From the NCBI RefSeq assembly GCF_021044425.1, contig NZ_JAJNEC010000005.1:930001-994000 (forward strand): a stretch of DNA of 64,000 nucleotides. Direction: 5' to 3'. The DNA is from Niabella pedocola (GTDB lineage Bacteria; Bacteroidota; Bacteroidia; Chitinophagales; Chitinophagaceae). Within the stretch, counting starts at the first letter, position 1, and the number at the start of each line of letters is the position of its first letter. The notes beneath the pieces are model-generated. The model saw nothing but the letters and a program-made list of their open reading frames with translations. It was not told the DNA's origin and did no database searches. The translations under genes and the position numbers were made by a program. Below, piece by piece: positions 1 to 8,762 of the stretch.

Positions 1-841
1 GCTTTTTTACGAAACTGGGATTATTGTAGATCGTAAAAATTTTTCGCTGAAGGATGGTAGGATCCCCATAACGGTTTCCTTCTCCCCCGTGGTTGGATGT
101 TACAATGATCAGCCAATCTTCCTGCTGATAATTGCTTCTTTTGGCTACGGCATCCAAAAGCTCCTTAATATAACCATCCGCTTTTAATACCGCATTCTTA
201 TAAGCAGGCTCATCTGCAGAAAATGCCGAAGCCCGGCCGGCAAGATTAATGCCATTAAAGTTTACCAGCATCAAACCAAGCTTATCATCTGCCAGGTTGC
301 GGAGGGCACTGTCCCGCACGGCTGCATCATCGGCCGCGTTAACTACACTGGCTGCAAATTTTAATCCACGATCTGCAAGTGTGTTCCAGGGAGTAATGGC
401 CACGGTTTTGGGAAGATAGCCCGAAATCAGCAGGCGCTGAAAGAAATTACTGAATACCGGAATTTCTTCATGCTCATCTTCGGGATCAAATCCCGGCGAC
501 AGGGTACTATCTGTAATATCGGAAGCCGCTGCCGTTTTACCACTAAGAATATTGGCCCAGGACGGACCGTCGGCTGTTTGTGCATCACCAAAACCTTCCC
601 AGGTATATTTTGCATGTTCGGTAAGACCCATAATAGCGGGCGGTGCAATTTTCTTTACCTCCAGTCCTGCGGCTCCATCCAGTACAATCAGCAACACCTT
701 TCTTTTTTTTGAAAAGGGTTTTTCAACTGCGGTTTCAAATACCGGCGGCGGATCGTTATACTTGGAGCAGGCGGCAATCAATAGCAGTCCACCGGCGAGT
801 ATTGTGCCCAAGAAAATGTTCCTATATATTGAGTAATTCAT
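1..841 (-). CDS. Alkaline-phosphatase-superfamily lipoprotein (partial, C-terminus beyond window)
   Basis: The frame is open from the ATG at 841 to the left edge (about 280 residues), so the C-terminus lies outside the window. It starts with a lipoprotein signal ending in LIAAC with Cys about residue 25. The family's metal-binding VLDGA motif follows about 25 residues later, then a GPSWANILSG segment where the nucleophile is expected, and TSNHGG where phosphodiesterase/sulfatase relatives carry SDHG. The metal-ligand Asp is therefore Asn, but the His is kept. It is a paralogue of the protein at 2956-4758. It is last in the SusCD operon, 24 bp after the M60 peptidase gene. It probably sits on the cell surface or in the periplasm and hydrolyses a phosphate or sulfate ester. 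Substrate unknown. A C-terminal LamG domain as in the paralogue is likely but not visible. Confidence 0.8.
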   Translation of the reverse strand, partial: MNYSIYRNIFLGTILAGGLLLIAACSKYNDPPPVFETAVEKPFSKKRKVLLIVLDGAAGLEVKKIAPPAIMGLTEHAKYTWEGFGDAQTADGPSWANILSGKTAAASDITDSTLSPGFDPEDEHEEIPVFSNFFQRLLISGYLPKTVAITPWNTLADRGLKFAASVVNAADDAAVRDSALRNLADDKLGLMLVNFNGINLAGRASAFSADEPAYKNAVLKADGYIKELLDAVAKRSNYQQEDWLIIVTSNHGGEGNRYGDPTILQRKIFTIYNNPSFVKK

Positions 842-865
842 AATGATACCTGTTATGATTCGCGA

Positions 866-2935
866 TTAATATTTGAAAGCGCCTAATTCTGCGAAAGCGG
901 AATTATTATTTGTATCGGCCGGCTTGGGCCATGTAAATTTGAAATAGCGGAATGTTTTAGCTGCGGGCAGCTCAATGTACTGTTTGGGGTATGCATCCGT
1001 CCGGTTGCCAAAAATCAGCGGATAATTGGACACTACATTTTCCCAGGTGGTGCCGTCCATACTTACGGCAATCGTAACCGACTGCAAATGGTTGTTATAA
1101 TTAGAACCGCCCGCCTGCCGTTGTACGATGTAAAAGCCATCAGCTGTTACCGGATCCGTACCCGTTTGTACCACGGCATCAAACGGATACAGCGCCGCAG
1201 AAGTGCTTCCGTTATTGGGTGCAGGGCCTGTGCTGCTGGTTCCGGAATAGCATCCGTTAAAGCAACTGTGCCAGATCGTATTCAGATCTCCGTCCAGCAG
1301 GTTTGCGGGATCATACGCCGCGTTATAGGTACCATTGGTACCGCCGCGAACATTGGTAATACGGGTAACCGTCCAGCCCAGGCTGGGCCCGGGTTTGCCG
1401 GCACCGAATTCTATTTTCGGAGCGATGGTTTGGTCGCCACCCGTTCTCGTATAGGGGTTGTACATCCACAAATTGGTTCTTAGCTTGGGGTATCCTTTGG
1501 CGGCAATTATGTTTTTGGAGGTTTGACTTACTGTAAGTCCCCATTCGCGCATAAACCGGTACATGTCTGTTTGGGTAAACTCGCAAAGCCGCTCATAGTA
1601 AAAATCAACTTTAGACTGTTCGTCAATTGCTGTAAACCGGGCATTGCGGGCCGCTGTACATAAATACGTCATAAACTCATACCCGTATTTTTCGAAGATC
1701 TGGGTATAGAAACTCATCTTAGCGTCGTCGGTGGGGTTGGTGGGTGCTGCTGTGCCACCAGGCCATAAAGCGGTACCATCCCATCGTTTGGAAAGCGTAT
1801 CCTTTTGTACATATGGAAGAGCGGCATTCCAGGAACGCAGTTCATTTGAATGGCGCACATTATTCAGCTGTGCGTTTTTAAAGTTAAACAGGTTATTGCT
1901 CACTTCACCATTCCCTCCAAAGGTCCAGGTGCTGTGCATTTGCATGTTATGTCCCAATTCATGAAAAGTACCCCAGTTCTGGGTTTTCACTTCATCCGGT
2001 ACCACGGCCTGCCGGAAATAGTTCATGGTATTCATTGCCACTACCGGGAAACCGCTGTGCTGGGCACCCACCGAAGGTTGTATGTCATGCACGATCCGCC
2101 ATTGATTAAAGGGCGCCCGGTTCTTTACGTCCGGGTTGCCTTCTACCAGCCCGTACCAGTTCCAGTATACCTCCTTGATCGTATTGTCCCAAAGCCGCAT
2201 CAGTTCATCCGGACTGTTGATGGATACCTGTGCCAGCTTGGCTGTTTCAAGGGTAAAAACGATCCGCTTTCCAACCAGTTCAAAAAAAGGAACGGTGGTT
2301 TTCCGTACCAGTTCTTTCCATTCTGTATCGGTGGTTTTGCCCAGGAAAAAGCTGGCCGACCTGGCCACACCGCTAAAGGACAGCGGCACTATAGCGCCCG
2401 TGGGTTTTGACGGAATGATATAAATAAGCCCGCCATAGAGATTGCGCAAATAGTTCTTACCAGGAAACAGTTGCCTGCGGTTATAGATCAGCGGGTCGCG
2501 CTTCAAATCCGGTTTACCGGTAAGATTATCGGTATGCGAACCAATCTGCGCTTCCAGTCCGTAAATCCCCTCGGGCACTTCTACGGTAACCAGTTCTCCG
2601 GCCGGCGCCCACACACCGGTGCTCAGCCAGTTACCGGGAGCCACACTGATGCGCAGCGCCGAAGCCGGCACATCTACATAATTCAGATCGATGTTTACCA
2701 CGTAGTTCTGTAAACGGGGTTCATCGGGACTGATCAAACCTGGAAATACGCTTGCCTGTATATACTTGGATTTATCAACCTTTACCGATGTATCAATGTC
2801 CACGTTCAGGGTATCGGGGAAATCGGTACCCGTGTATCCGTTGTCGAACTTTAAACCATAATTTTTATTACATCCGGCCAGCCAGGCGAAAACGAACCCG
2901 CAAATTATAAGAAGATAGTAATTATTCTTTTTCAT
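866..2935 (-). CDS. M60-family (enhancin/mucinase-type) metallopeptidase lipoprotein
   Basis: 689 residues. Lipobox LAGC with Cys22 predicts an outer-membrane or surface lipoprotein. The zinc site is HELGH at residues 325-329, with the downstream glutamate at about 344 (GGNGE), as in peptidase family M60. The upstream part (about 60-200) is the beta-sandwich region usual before this catalytic domain. Residues from about 520 to the end look like an F5/8 type C (galactose-binding-like) domain, with DGDLNTIWHS and FRYFKFTW. M60 enzymes characterised in gut bacteria and pathogens cut O-glycosylated mucin-like proteins, and glycan binding helps target them. Here the gene lies inside a SusCD operon, 20 bp after a phosphatase-fold lipoprotein gene. 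That suggests cleavage of a glycoprotein whose fragments are imported by the SusCD pairs. Family and domain call is firm; the substrate is inference. Confidence 0.92.
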   Translation of the reverse strand: MKKNNYYLLIICGFVFAWLAGCNKNYGLKFDNGYTGTDFPDTLNVDIDTSVKVDKSKYIQASVFPGLISPDEPRLQNYVVNIDLNYVDVPASALRISVAPGNWLSTGVWAPAGELVTVEVPEGIYGLEAQIGSHTDNLTGKPDLKRDPLIYNRRQLFPGKNYLRNLYGGLIYIIPSKPTGAIVPLSFSGVARSASFFLGKTTDTEWKELVRKTTVPFFELVGKRIVFTLETAKLAQVSINSPDELMRLWDNTIKEVYWNWYGLVEGNPDVKNRAPFNQWRIVHDIQPSVGAQHSGFPVVAMNTMNYFRQAVVPDEVKTQNWGTFHELGHNMQMHSTWTFGGNGEVSNNLFNFKNAQLNNVRHSNELRSWNAALPYVQKDTLSKRWDGTALWPGGTAAPTNPTDDAKMSFYTQIFEKYGYEFMTYLCTAARNARFTAIDEQSKVDFYYERLCEFTQTDMYRFMREWGLTVSQTSKNIIAAKGYPKLRTNLWMYNPYTRTGGDQTIAPKIEFGAGKPGPSLGWTVTRITNVRGGTNGTYNAAYDPANLLDGDLNTIWHSCFNGCYSGTSSTGPAPNNGSTSAALYPFDAVVQTGTDPVTADGFYIVQRQAGGSNYNNHLQSVTIAVSMDGTTWENVVSNYPLIFGNRTDAYPKQYIELPAAKTFRYFKFTWPKPADTNNNSAFAELGAFKY

Positions 2936-2955
2936 ACAGAGATCCTTTTATTCAG

Positions 2956-4758
2956 TTATTTCGTGGTGTTAAAGAGCGGCAGCCACGGCCTGCTGTCCAG
3001 TTGAAGTCCCGTAATATCCGGTACGCCTAACCAGCTGTAAATAAACAGCGGCACATCTACCGGCTGCGGAACATTTTTTTGAATATCGTAGGGAAGGGTT
3101 GGACATATGGTAGCCGACGGGGCGAGGGAAGCAGCCGTCCAGCCCAGCGACTGGGGAAATTGTATATCTGTTTTTGAAACACTCTGATCCACAAACCGGT
3201 GCAGGTCACGCTCGGCCGATTTCAATCCAAGTCCGGGCCAATAACCGATCAGGTTATTGTAATAGGGACCACCCGGATTTTCCAATGTGCTGCAATAATT
3301 GGTTTGGATATACGCATCCGGCAACGCAACGTTATAGAACCGGATATCCGCTACATTGAAGCGGGGCGAAAAACGGCCATAAGATCCGGGTATACCGCCA
3401 ATGCGAAGCGGCGCTCTTTCGGATCCGTTCTTCCCGGTAATATCTGCCACACCGTTACCGGGCACGCCATTGGTATAAGTACGCATCCACCTTTTGGCGG
3501 CACCGTTAACCGCACTGTCCCAAATGCGAATGGTAAACGTGTTCCAGGTATTGAGTTCAAAATCGGAAGAAGAATGCGAAGTCCCCTGTATCCGGAAATC
3601 CCAGTTCTTCCGTCCATCGGCATGTAAGATGAGGGTCCAACCGGTAGTTGGACTGGCATTAGCGGTGGCCGCTGATTTTGCCATGATCCCCGGCAAAAAG
3701 CCAGAGGTTCCCCTGTTCGTAATAAACACTTTTAACTGGATCGTGAAATTACCGGTAGTACCTAGGTTGTATTTTTCTGCCATGTCGGCATCGATCACTC
3801 CCGTAGCCGCTTCAGATCCGATCATGTTGGCGGCACCGGCATCGCCAATTAAATACCCTTCCTGCTGATAATTTTTTATATCGGGTTTGGCAATATAGCG
3901 TACGGCAAACTGGTCGCTGGCAAAAAGTACAAAGGCATTCCGTGCCGGCTCCGAAAATACGCTGTTGTCGTATTCCTCCGGGTACAGCGCATATTGCCCT
4001 CCCTGGTTAGATGCAATAATGATCAGCCAGTTCTCGGAACTATAGGCCGGGCGGCTGCGCAGTGCCGTTAAGAGTTTGCCCATAAACTGATCAAAAGCCT
4101 GCACGGCTTCAACATACCGGGGAGAGCGCGGGCCGTAACCGTATTGCTTTCCCGCATCATAAAGCCCCTGGTATTGTGCCAGCACCACATCCGAAGCGGT
4201 ATTTTTTAATGCGGTTGCTGCGGCCGATTGTACTTCCGCATCCGAATTCAATTGTTGCTTTTGATCGGCGCCGCCCAGCAGGTTATCCAGTATATAGGCA
4301 TCGCGTACAAAAGCTGCAGTGCGCAAACCTGCGTTATTCTTTTTAAGTACCTGAAAAAACGGCGGGTACAAGTCCAGCGCGTTATTGCCCGATGCGTTCA
4401 CCTTATGTTTGCCTACCAGTACCCCGGTCAGCATATCTGCATAGGACGTAGGCAAATAGGAATTGCTATCGGCCACGCTGCTACCGGAGTAGAGCGCTTT
4501 GCGACTTAGTGCATACAGATTCGGGTTCTTATCATCCTTTTGAGCTTCCGCTTCCAGCACGGAGCCCACGCCACCGTCCACCATTATATACAACACTTTA
4601 TTGGCATTCTGGAACTGGTGTGCCGTGGTGTCCGCATCTTCTTTAAACTGCAGCCTGTTGTCAAAATCGCGGTTGCAGGAAACCAGCACCACTCCTCCAA
4701 GTAAAACGCCAAGCAGTCCGATTCGTCCGATGCTATTTTTTAAACTCTTCATATCCAA
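2956..4758 (-). CDS. Phosphodiesterase-fold lipoprotein with LamG (DUF4983-type) domain, probably degenerate
   Basis: 600 residues. Lipobox LVSC, Cys28. Residues about 50-290 follow the alkaline phosphatase / type I phosphodiesterase fold: metal-ligand region IMVDG (Asp61), nucleophile region LPTSYADMLTG (Ser105), then IIASNQGG at about 247-254 where active relatives have SDHG. Both metal ligands are changed (Asp to Asn, His to Gln), whereas the paralogue at 1-841 keeps the His. Catalysis is therefore doubtful. Residues about 315-490 form a LamG/concanavalin-like domain, as in Bacteroidota proteins carrying DUF4983, and the protein may act as a binding protein. It is 12 bp after the DUF5008-like gene and 20 bp before the M60 gene. 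A second ATG two codons in (4752) is an equally good start. Confidence 0.85.
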   Translation of the reverse strand: MDMKSLKNSIGRIGLLGVLLGGVVLVSCNRDFDNRLQFKEDADTTAHQFQNANKVLYIMVDGGVGSVLEAEAQKDDKNPNLYALSRKALYSGSSVADSNSYLPTSYADMLTGVLVGKHKVNASGNNALDLYPPFFQVLKKNNAGLRTAAFVRDAYILDNLLGGADQKQQLNSDAEVQSAAATALKNTASDVVLAQYQGLYDAGKQYGYGPRSPRYVEAVQAFDQFMGKLLTALRSRPAYSSENWLIIIASNQGGQYALYPEEYDNSVFSEPARNAFVLFASDQFAVRYIAKPDIKNYQQEGYLIGDAGAANMIGSEAATGVIDADMAEKYNLGTTGNFTIQLKVFITNRGTSGFLPGIMAKSAATANASPTTGWTLILHADGRKNWDFRIQGTSHSSSDFELNTWNTFTIRIWDSAVNGAAKRWMRTYTNGVPGNGVADITGKNGSERAPLRIGGIPGSYGRFSPRFNVADIRFYNVALPDAYIQTNYCSTLENPGGPYYNNLIGYWPGLGLKSAERDLHRFVDQSVSKTDIQFPQSLGWTAASLAPSATICPTLPYDIQKNVPQPVDVPLFIYSWLGVPDITGLQLDSRPWLPLFNTTK

Positions 4759-4770
4759 AAATTGTAACGA

Positions 4771-6375
4771 TCAATTGTTAAGTACTAATTTCATGATGCA
4801 TCCCATTGGCTGTCCCTCAAATGTGTTGATTACACCGCCCAAAAGCACCGCAGGCATACTACCCACGCCGGATTTGGTTTCAACCATATCTCTTATCAGT
4901 GCGTTTAATTTTCCGGTAGCATTATATCCACCGGCCAGCGTGCCATCTGTATTCAGCACCAGCAAGCCCTGGCGGGTTATCGTATTGTATTTTTCAAAAG
5001 ACCCGGTAACCACAATAAGTCCGTTACTTAGCTGCAGCGCCAGTGTGGGTGCCCCGCCACTGAATCCTCCGCTTTTAAAGCCGGTATCCAGGTTGCCGTT
5101 TGCATCCAGTACCGCAATTCCTGCTGCATCCTGGTCATTAAATTTGCTGAACTCCCCGGTGATCACTATTTTTTTTGTAGTTGTATTATAACGGATTGAA
5201 AAAATGGCTCCGTTTGCCCCGGTGCCGGCCTGAAATGATCCGTCTACTGTTCCGTCTGTATTTAAACGCACGATCCGGTTTGCCTGCTTTCCGCGGAAAG
5301 TGGTGAAGGCACCGGTCAATATTAATTTTCCATCCTCCTGCATAAGCCCATCACTCAGGTTACCGTTACCTGCGGGCAAGGGCGTTTTTGCGGTTGTATT
5401 GTAACTATAGGCTGAATCCAGATTCCCGTCCGCATCCATACGGACTACCTGGGAATTGGCGATATAATCGAATAGCCTATTGTCCTTGGTGGACCGCTCA
5501 TAAAAATACGTGCCAAACCCACTGATACCGCCGACAGCCGTAACCTGGTTGTTGTAATAAAACAGTTTTCCAACCCCTCCTAAAAGATTGCCGTTAAAAT
5601 AAGATACCGTATCACTGGCCATTGTTGGATCGGATACGCCGGGGCTTACATACAGTTCCACGATACGGGTTTTAAGCGAAGCATCCGCATTTAGCCGCAC
5701 CATTCCATTGATGCCCTTTTTACCGTTATAAGAACTCAGGACACCACCGGCCAGGAAGTCGCCCGAGGGCAGGCGCAGCAAGCTGGATATGGAACCCATA
5801 TCGGCCGCCGTACCCGTATTTAATGTGCTTCCCAGGCCTCCTGTAGGTGTCATTTGCACCAGATCACGCAACACTTTCCCCTGGAAGGCATAGATATTTC
5901 CGGCCAGCATAAAATTGCCATTCGGCAATGGTACGATCTGGTTTACGAGGTTCACAGAACCGCTGTTGCTTCCCGGGTTAAACGTAGGATCCAGGCCCAG
6001 CTTTCCTCTTATCATAAAGGCCGGCCCCAGAAACACCTGGCCATCTACCCGCAGTGAAGCACCACCGGAGCTAACATTGTCCGGCAACACGATGGTAATG
6101 GTGCTGTCTGTAAAACCGGATATAGCGGCCGGCATACCGTTGGCCATGAACGCAATTTTATCCTTCATTTCCGGCTTCAGTCCCTTAACAGAAAAGGTCA
6201 TTGATTGCCCGGGTTCTCCATTGGCGGGAACCGGAGGCGTATTTAAAAAATCAATTTCGATCACGTTCTGACCACCGCCATACGGATCGTCATAAATTTC
6301 GGAAGACTTATTACAGGATGCAGCAGTTGCCAGGCCTACTGTGAGCAATGCAATATAAAAACAATGTCGCGCCAT
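4771..6375 (-). CDS. DUF5008-like lipoprotein: IPT/TIG domain plus delta-60-type beta-propeller repeats
   Basis: 534 residues. Lipobox AASC, Cys21. Residues about 35-125 look like an immunoglobulin-like IPT/TIG domain (FSVKGLKPEMKDKIAF, VDGQVFLGPAFMI). From about 130 to the end there are repeats of the delta-60 kind, of the form RLN-DG-D--F followed by L-G-F---NG (for example VRLNTDGTVDGSFQAGTG), which usually fold as a propeller. I associate this layout with Bacteroidota DUF5008 proteins found beside SusCD genes; that name is from memory. No catalytic motif is visible, so it is probably a surface glycan- or protein-binding lipoprotein, placed where SusE/SusF-like binding proteins sit in classical loci. 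It is 24 bp after the fasciclin gene. Confidence 0.75.
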   Translation of the reverse strand: MARHCFYIALLTVGLATAASCNKSSEIYDDPYGGGQNVIEIDFLNTPPVPANGEPGQSMTFSVKGLKPEMKDKIAFMANGMPAAISGFTDSTITIVLPDNVSSGGASLRVDGQVFLGPAFMIRGKLGLDPTFNPGSNSGSVNLVNQIVPLPNGNFMLAGNIYAFQGKVLRDLVQMTPTGGLGSTLNTGTAADMGSISSLLRLPSGDFLAGGVLSSYNGKKGINGMVRLNADASLKTRIVELYVSPGVSDPTMASDTVSYFNGNLLGGVGKLFYYNNQVTAVGGISGFGTYFYERSTKDNRLFDYIANSQVVRMDADGNLDSAYSYNTTAKTPLPAGNGNLSDGLMQEDGKLILTGAFTTFRGKQANRIVRLNTDGTVDGSFQAGTGANGAIFSIRYNTTTKKIVITGEFSKFNDQDAAGIAVLDANGNLDTGFKSGGFSGGAPTLALQLSNGLIVVTGSFEKYNTITRQGLLVLNTDGTLAGGYNATGKLNALIRDMVETKSGVGSMPAVLLGGVINTFEGQPMGCIMKLVLNN

Positions 6376-6399
6376 CAGGGTTGATAATTTTTATGTAGA

Positions 6400-7134
6400 T
6401 TAATGATAGTCGATCCCCTTTTCTCTCGCTACCTGTATAAAACGGTAGGGATCGAAGCCAAATGTATGTGTCATGTAACGCAGCCGGTGCACCCGGCCGT
6501 TGGTGGGCGCTATATCAGCAGCCGAAACCACGGCATTGACCCAAAAGGAATACGGATGTGCCTGATCCGGCACATAGGAAAGCATCAGCTGCCGGTAGCC
6601 CTGGTACTTTAATATGGTGGCCCCGCCCACGCTGTTGGGATCGCCACTGATGGCATCATTAAAAACAACGCCTATATTCATGGGTGTGCTGCTTACCGAT
6701 TCAAACAATGCACCTTTATATGTATCCAGGGCAAGGGTATCTACCTGCGTATAATCCTTTAATCCCCTGTTGCCCGGGAAAAGATACATTTGTAAAAATT
6801 GTTTCCAAACTACCGGGTTGATCTGCTCAAACCGGGTAACGCTATCGGCCCCTACCCGCAGCTGGTAATCATTTACGATATCAAGTATTTTTTTGAAACA
6901 GGGGTCGGGTGGCGCAAAAAAAGTGAGCTGCTCTTTACTGAGCGTTTCCTCCAGCCCTGCATATTTTACAATGCGTACCAGTGTATCATAATAAAGTGTA
7001 TCGGATTTAATATAATCCATAATGGTTCCATTAAACCTGGGATCATTAATACCTGTATCCTGATAGTAACTGTTTTTTTTGCAGGCCGCCAATACGATGG
7101 TTGCTAAAACTGCCAGGGTAAATATTCGTTTCAT
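6400..7134 (-). CDS. Fasciclin-domain lipoprotein (second module)
   Basis: 244 residues. Lipoprotein signal with LAAC, Cys18, then KK. The rest is one divergent fasciclin (FAS1) domain: NGTIMDYIKSD with LV-IVKYAGLEETL (H1-like), TFFAPPDPCFKKIL (the F-AP-ND-AF block), and the C-terminal NGRVHRLRYM-FGF segment. FAS1 domains bind proteins, glycans or membranes rather than acting as enzymes. It is the counterpart of the lipoprotein at 12976-13644: both follow a SusD gene and end in TFGFD or EFGFD. It probably works as an accessory surface subunit of the SusC/SusD complex encoded directly upstream. The gap to that SusD gene (58 bp) is the widest in the operon. Confidence 0.85.
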   Translation of the reverse strand: MKRIFTLAVLATIVLAACKKNSYYQDTGINDPRFNGTIMDYIKSDTLYYDTLVRIVKYAGLEETLSKEQLTFFAPPDPCFKKILDIVNDYQLRVGADSVTRFEQINPVVWKQFLQMYLFPGNRGLKDYTQVDTLALDTYKGALFESVSSTPMNIGVVFNDAISGDPNSVGGATILKYQGYRQLMLSYVPDQAHPYSFWVNAVVSAADIAPTNGRVHRLRYMTHTFGFDPYRFIQVAREKGIDYH

Positions 7135-7192
7135 CGTTTTTTATTTCGCTCCGGAAACGCAGTGCGTTGCCGGATTTTATTAAATGCTTCCG

Positions 7193-8761
7193 TTAATTAT
7201 TTCCCCAATAAGTGTTCAGGGTCATATAGGGATTATTTACTAATGCCTTTGCATTAATAGGCCAGGTCCACGCCCCTCTTACAAAGTTGCCATACAGAAT
7301 TGGGCGATCGCAGTATTTGGGATCGTACACCTTGCGGGTGCGCACCATGTCATAATAAGCATGCCCTTCGCCGATCAGCTCCCGGCGCTCTTCCCAGAAA
7401 ATGGCATCACCCAGTTCATTTTCTACATCGGCGCCTGCATTACCCCCTATAAAGGCATCGGCTCCGGCCCGGGTCCGCACTTCATTCAATAATGTTTTGG
7501 CCTTGCTGCTTCCCTTATCGAGGTTCGCCAGTGCCTCTGCCTGTAGCAATAAGGTGCCGGCATATCTGAAAATAATAAAGTAGTTACTTAAAGATGCCGT
7601 TGTATTATTTTCTCCAAGCGCCAGGTTAAAGAACTTAAAGCATTGCATGGTTCCATCCTCATTATAGATGTTTTTGTCAAACCACTTTGTTTTGCGGCCA
7701 TCGGTAACATCGTCCGGATATAGTTTTTTTAAATACCCGTTTGTATAGGTAAGCTCCGACTTGCTGCTGTTTTCATTCAACTGTATATAGGGATAATGCA
7801 GCACGGCACCGGTAAACGTACGGCGGATATTGCCCAATACATCGCCATAGTTTACGTTCTGCGGCACCTCAAACAAACCTTCTTCTGAGCGGCCCGCAAA
7901 TACCAGGGCAATATCAGACAGTGGCAGCAGCCGGTAAGCGCCACTGCTTCTCAGCTCATCGCCCAAACGGTCGGTTTCTTCATAATAACTTTTTGCATTT
8001 GCGGGATCGATGCCCGCCAGCCACATATTGAAATACATTTCCAATGCCAGTGCGCTCCCCCGCATGGCTCTTACCGCGCGGTTTGCCGGGTCATCGGGTG
8101 TCCAGGGCAGATATTCCTTATAGGCCTCCAGTTCTGCAAGACAGGCTTTTGCCACTTCCACATCTCTGGTACGGGGCAACGGTGCATCGTTATACGCATC
8201 GGTATAGTAAGGTACATCGCCAAACAGCCGGATCATAAAGAAGTAGCTTACACATCGCATAAATACGGCTTCTGCCTGGTACCTCTTTACCATTGCGTCT
8301 GTAATGGAAGCATCGGATGCTTTTACCGATGGAGCTTTATCAAAAAGGATATTGGCCGACTGAACGACTTTGTAGATCGGGGACCAGTCGCCGATATAAT
8401 CCCAGGCGCCGTGCAATTGCCAATAAGTGTCTACATTATTCTGTTCTCTTTTGGTGGTCACCAGCGTTTTTATCTGGTTATTGGCCAGCAGGCTGAAATC
8501 TCCCCTGGGAGGATACGCGCCGGGCCCCACGGGCATACAGCGCAGGTCTCCGACCATGATAAGCCCCGAACGGATGGCCACCCCTTCCCGGAACAGCCGG
8601 TATACCTCCCGGGTAAAGCTTTCCATATCCTGGCGGGTTTTCCAGAAGTTATTCCCGGAAAGACTATCCAGAGAATCTACATTCAAAAACTTTTTACATC
8701 CACTGCCCAGCGCGATGAAAAAAACAGCTGCTATTATAAAAATCTTTTTCATTCCTGCCAT
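7193..8761 (-). CDS. SusD/RagB-family outer-membrane lipoprotein (second module)
   Basis: 522 residues from the first ATG; the ATG three codons later (8752, MKKIF) is as plausible. Lipobox GSGC, then KKFLNVDSL, the usual SusD start. The helical TPR-like body and the C-terminal WEERRELIGEGHAYYDMVRTR block are typical (the family consensus is E---EL--EG-R--DL-R). SusD proteins form the lid over a SusC barrel and capture the ligand outside the cell. The gene begins 1 bp after the end of the SusC gene at 8763-11921, so the two are translationally coupled and form the cognate pair. Ligand unknown. Confidence 0.95.
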   Translation of the reverse strand: MAGMKKIFIIAAVFFIALGSGCKKFLNVDSLDSLSGNNFWKTRQDMESFTREVYRLFREGVAIRSGLIMVGDLRCMPVGPGAYPPRGDFSLLANNQIKTLVTTKREQNNVDTYWQLHGAWDYIGDWSPIYKVVQSANILFDKAPSVKASDASITDAMVKRYQAEAVFMRCVSYFFMIRLFGDVPYYTDAYNDAPLPRTRDVEVAKACLAELEAYKEYLPWTPDDPANRAVRAMRGSALALEMYFNMWLAGIDPANAKSYYEETDRLGDELRSSGAYRLLPLSDIALVFAGRSEEGLFEVPQNVNYGDVLGNIRRTFTGAVLHYPYIQLNENSSKSELTYTNGYLKKLYPDDVTDGRKTKWFDKNIYNEDGTMQCFKFFNLALGENNTTASLSNYFIIFRYAGTLLLQAEALANLDKGSSKAKTLLNEVRTRAGADAFIGGNAGADVENELGDAIFWEERRELIGEGHAYYDMVRTRKVYDPKYCDRPILYGNFVRGAWTWPINAKALVNNPYMTLNTYWGNN

Positions 8762-8762
8762 T

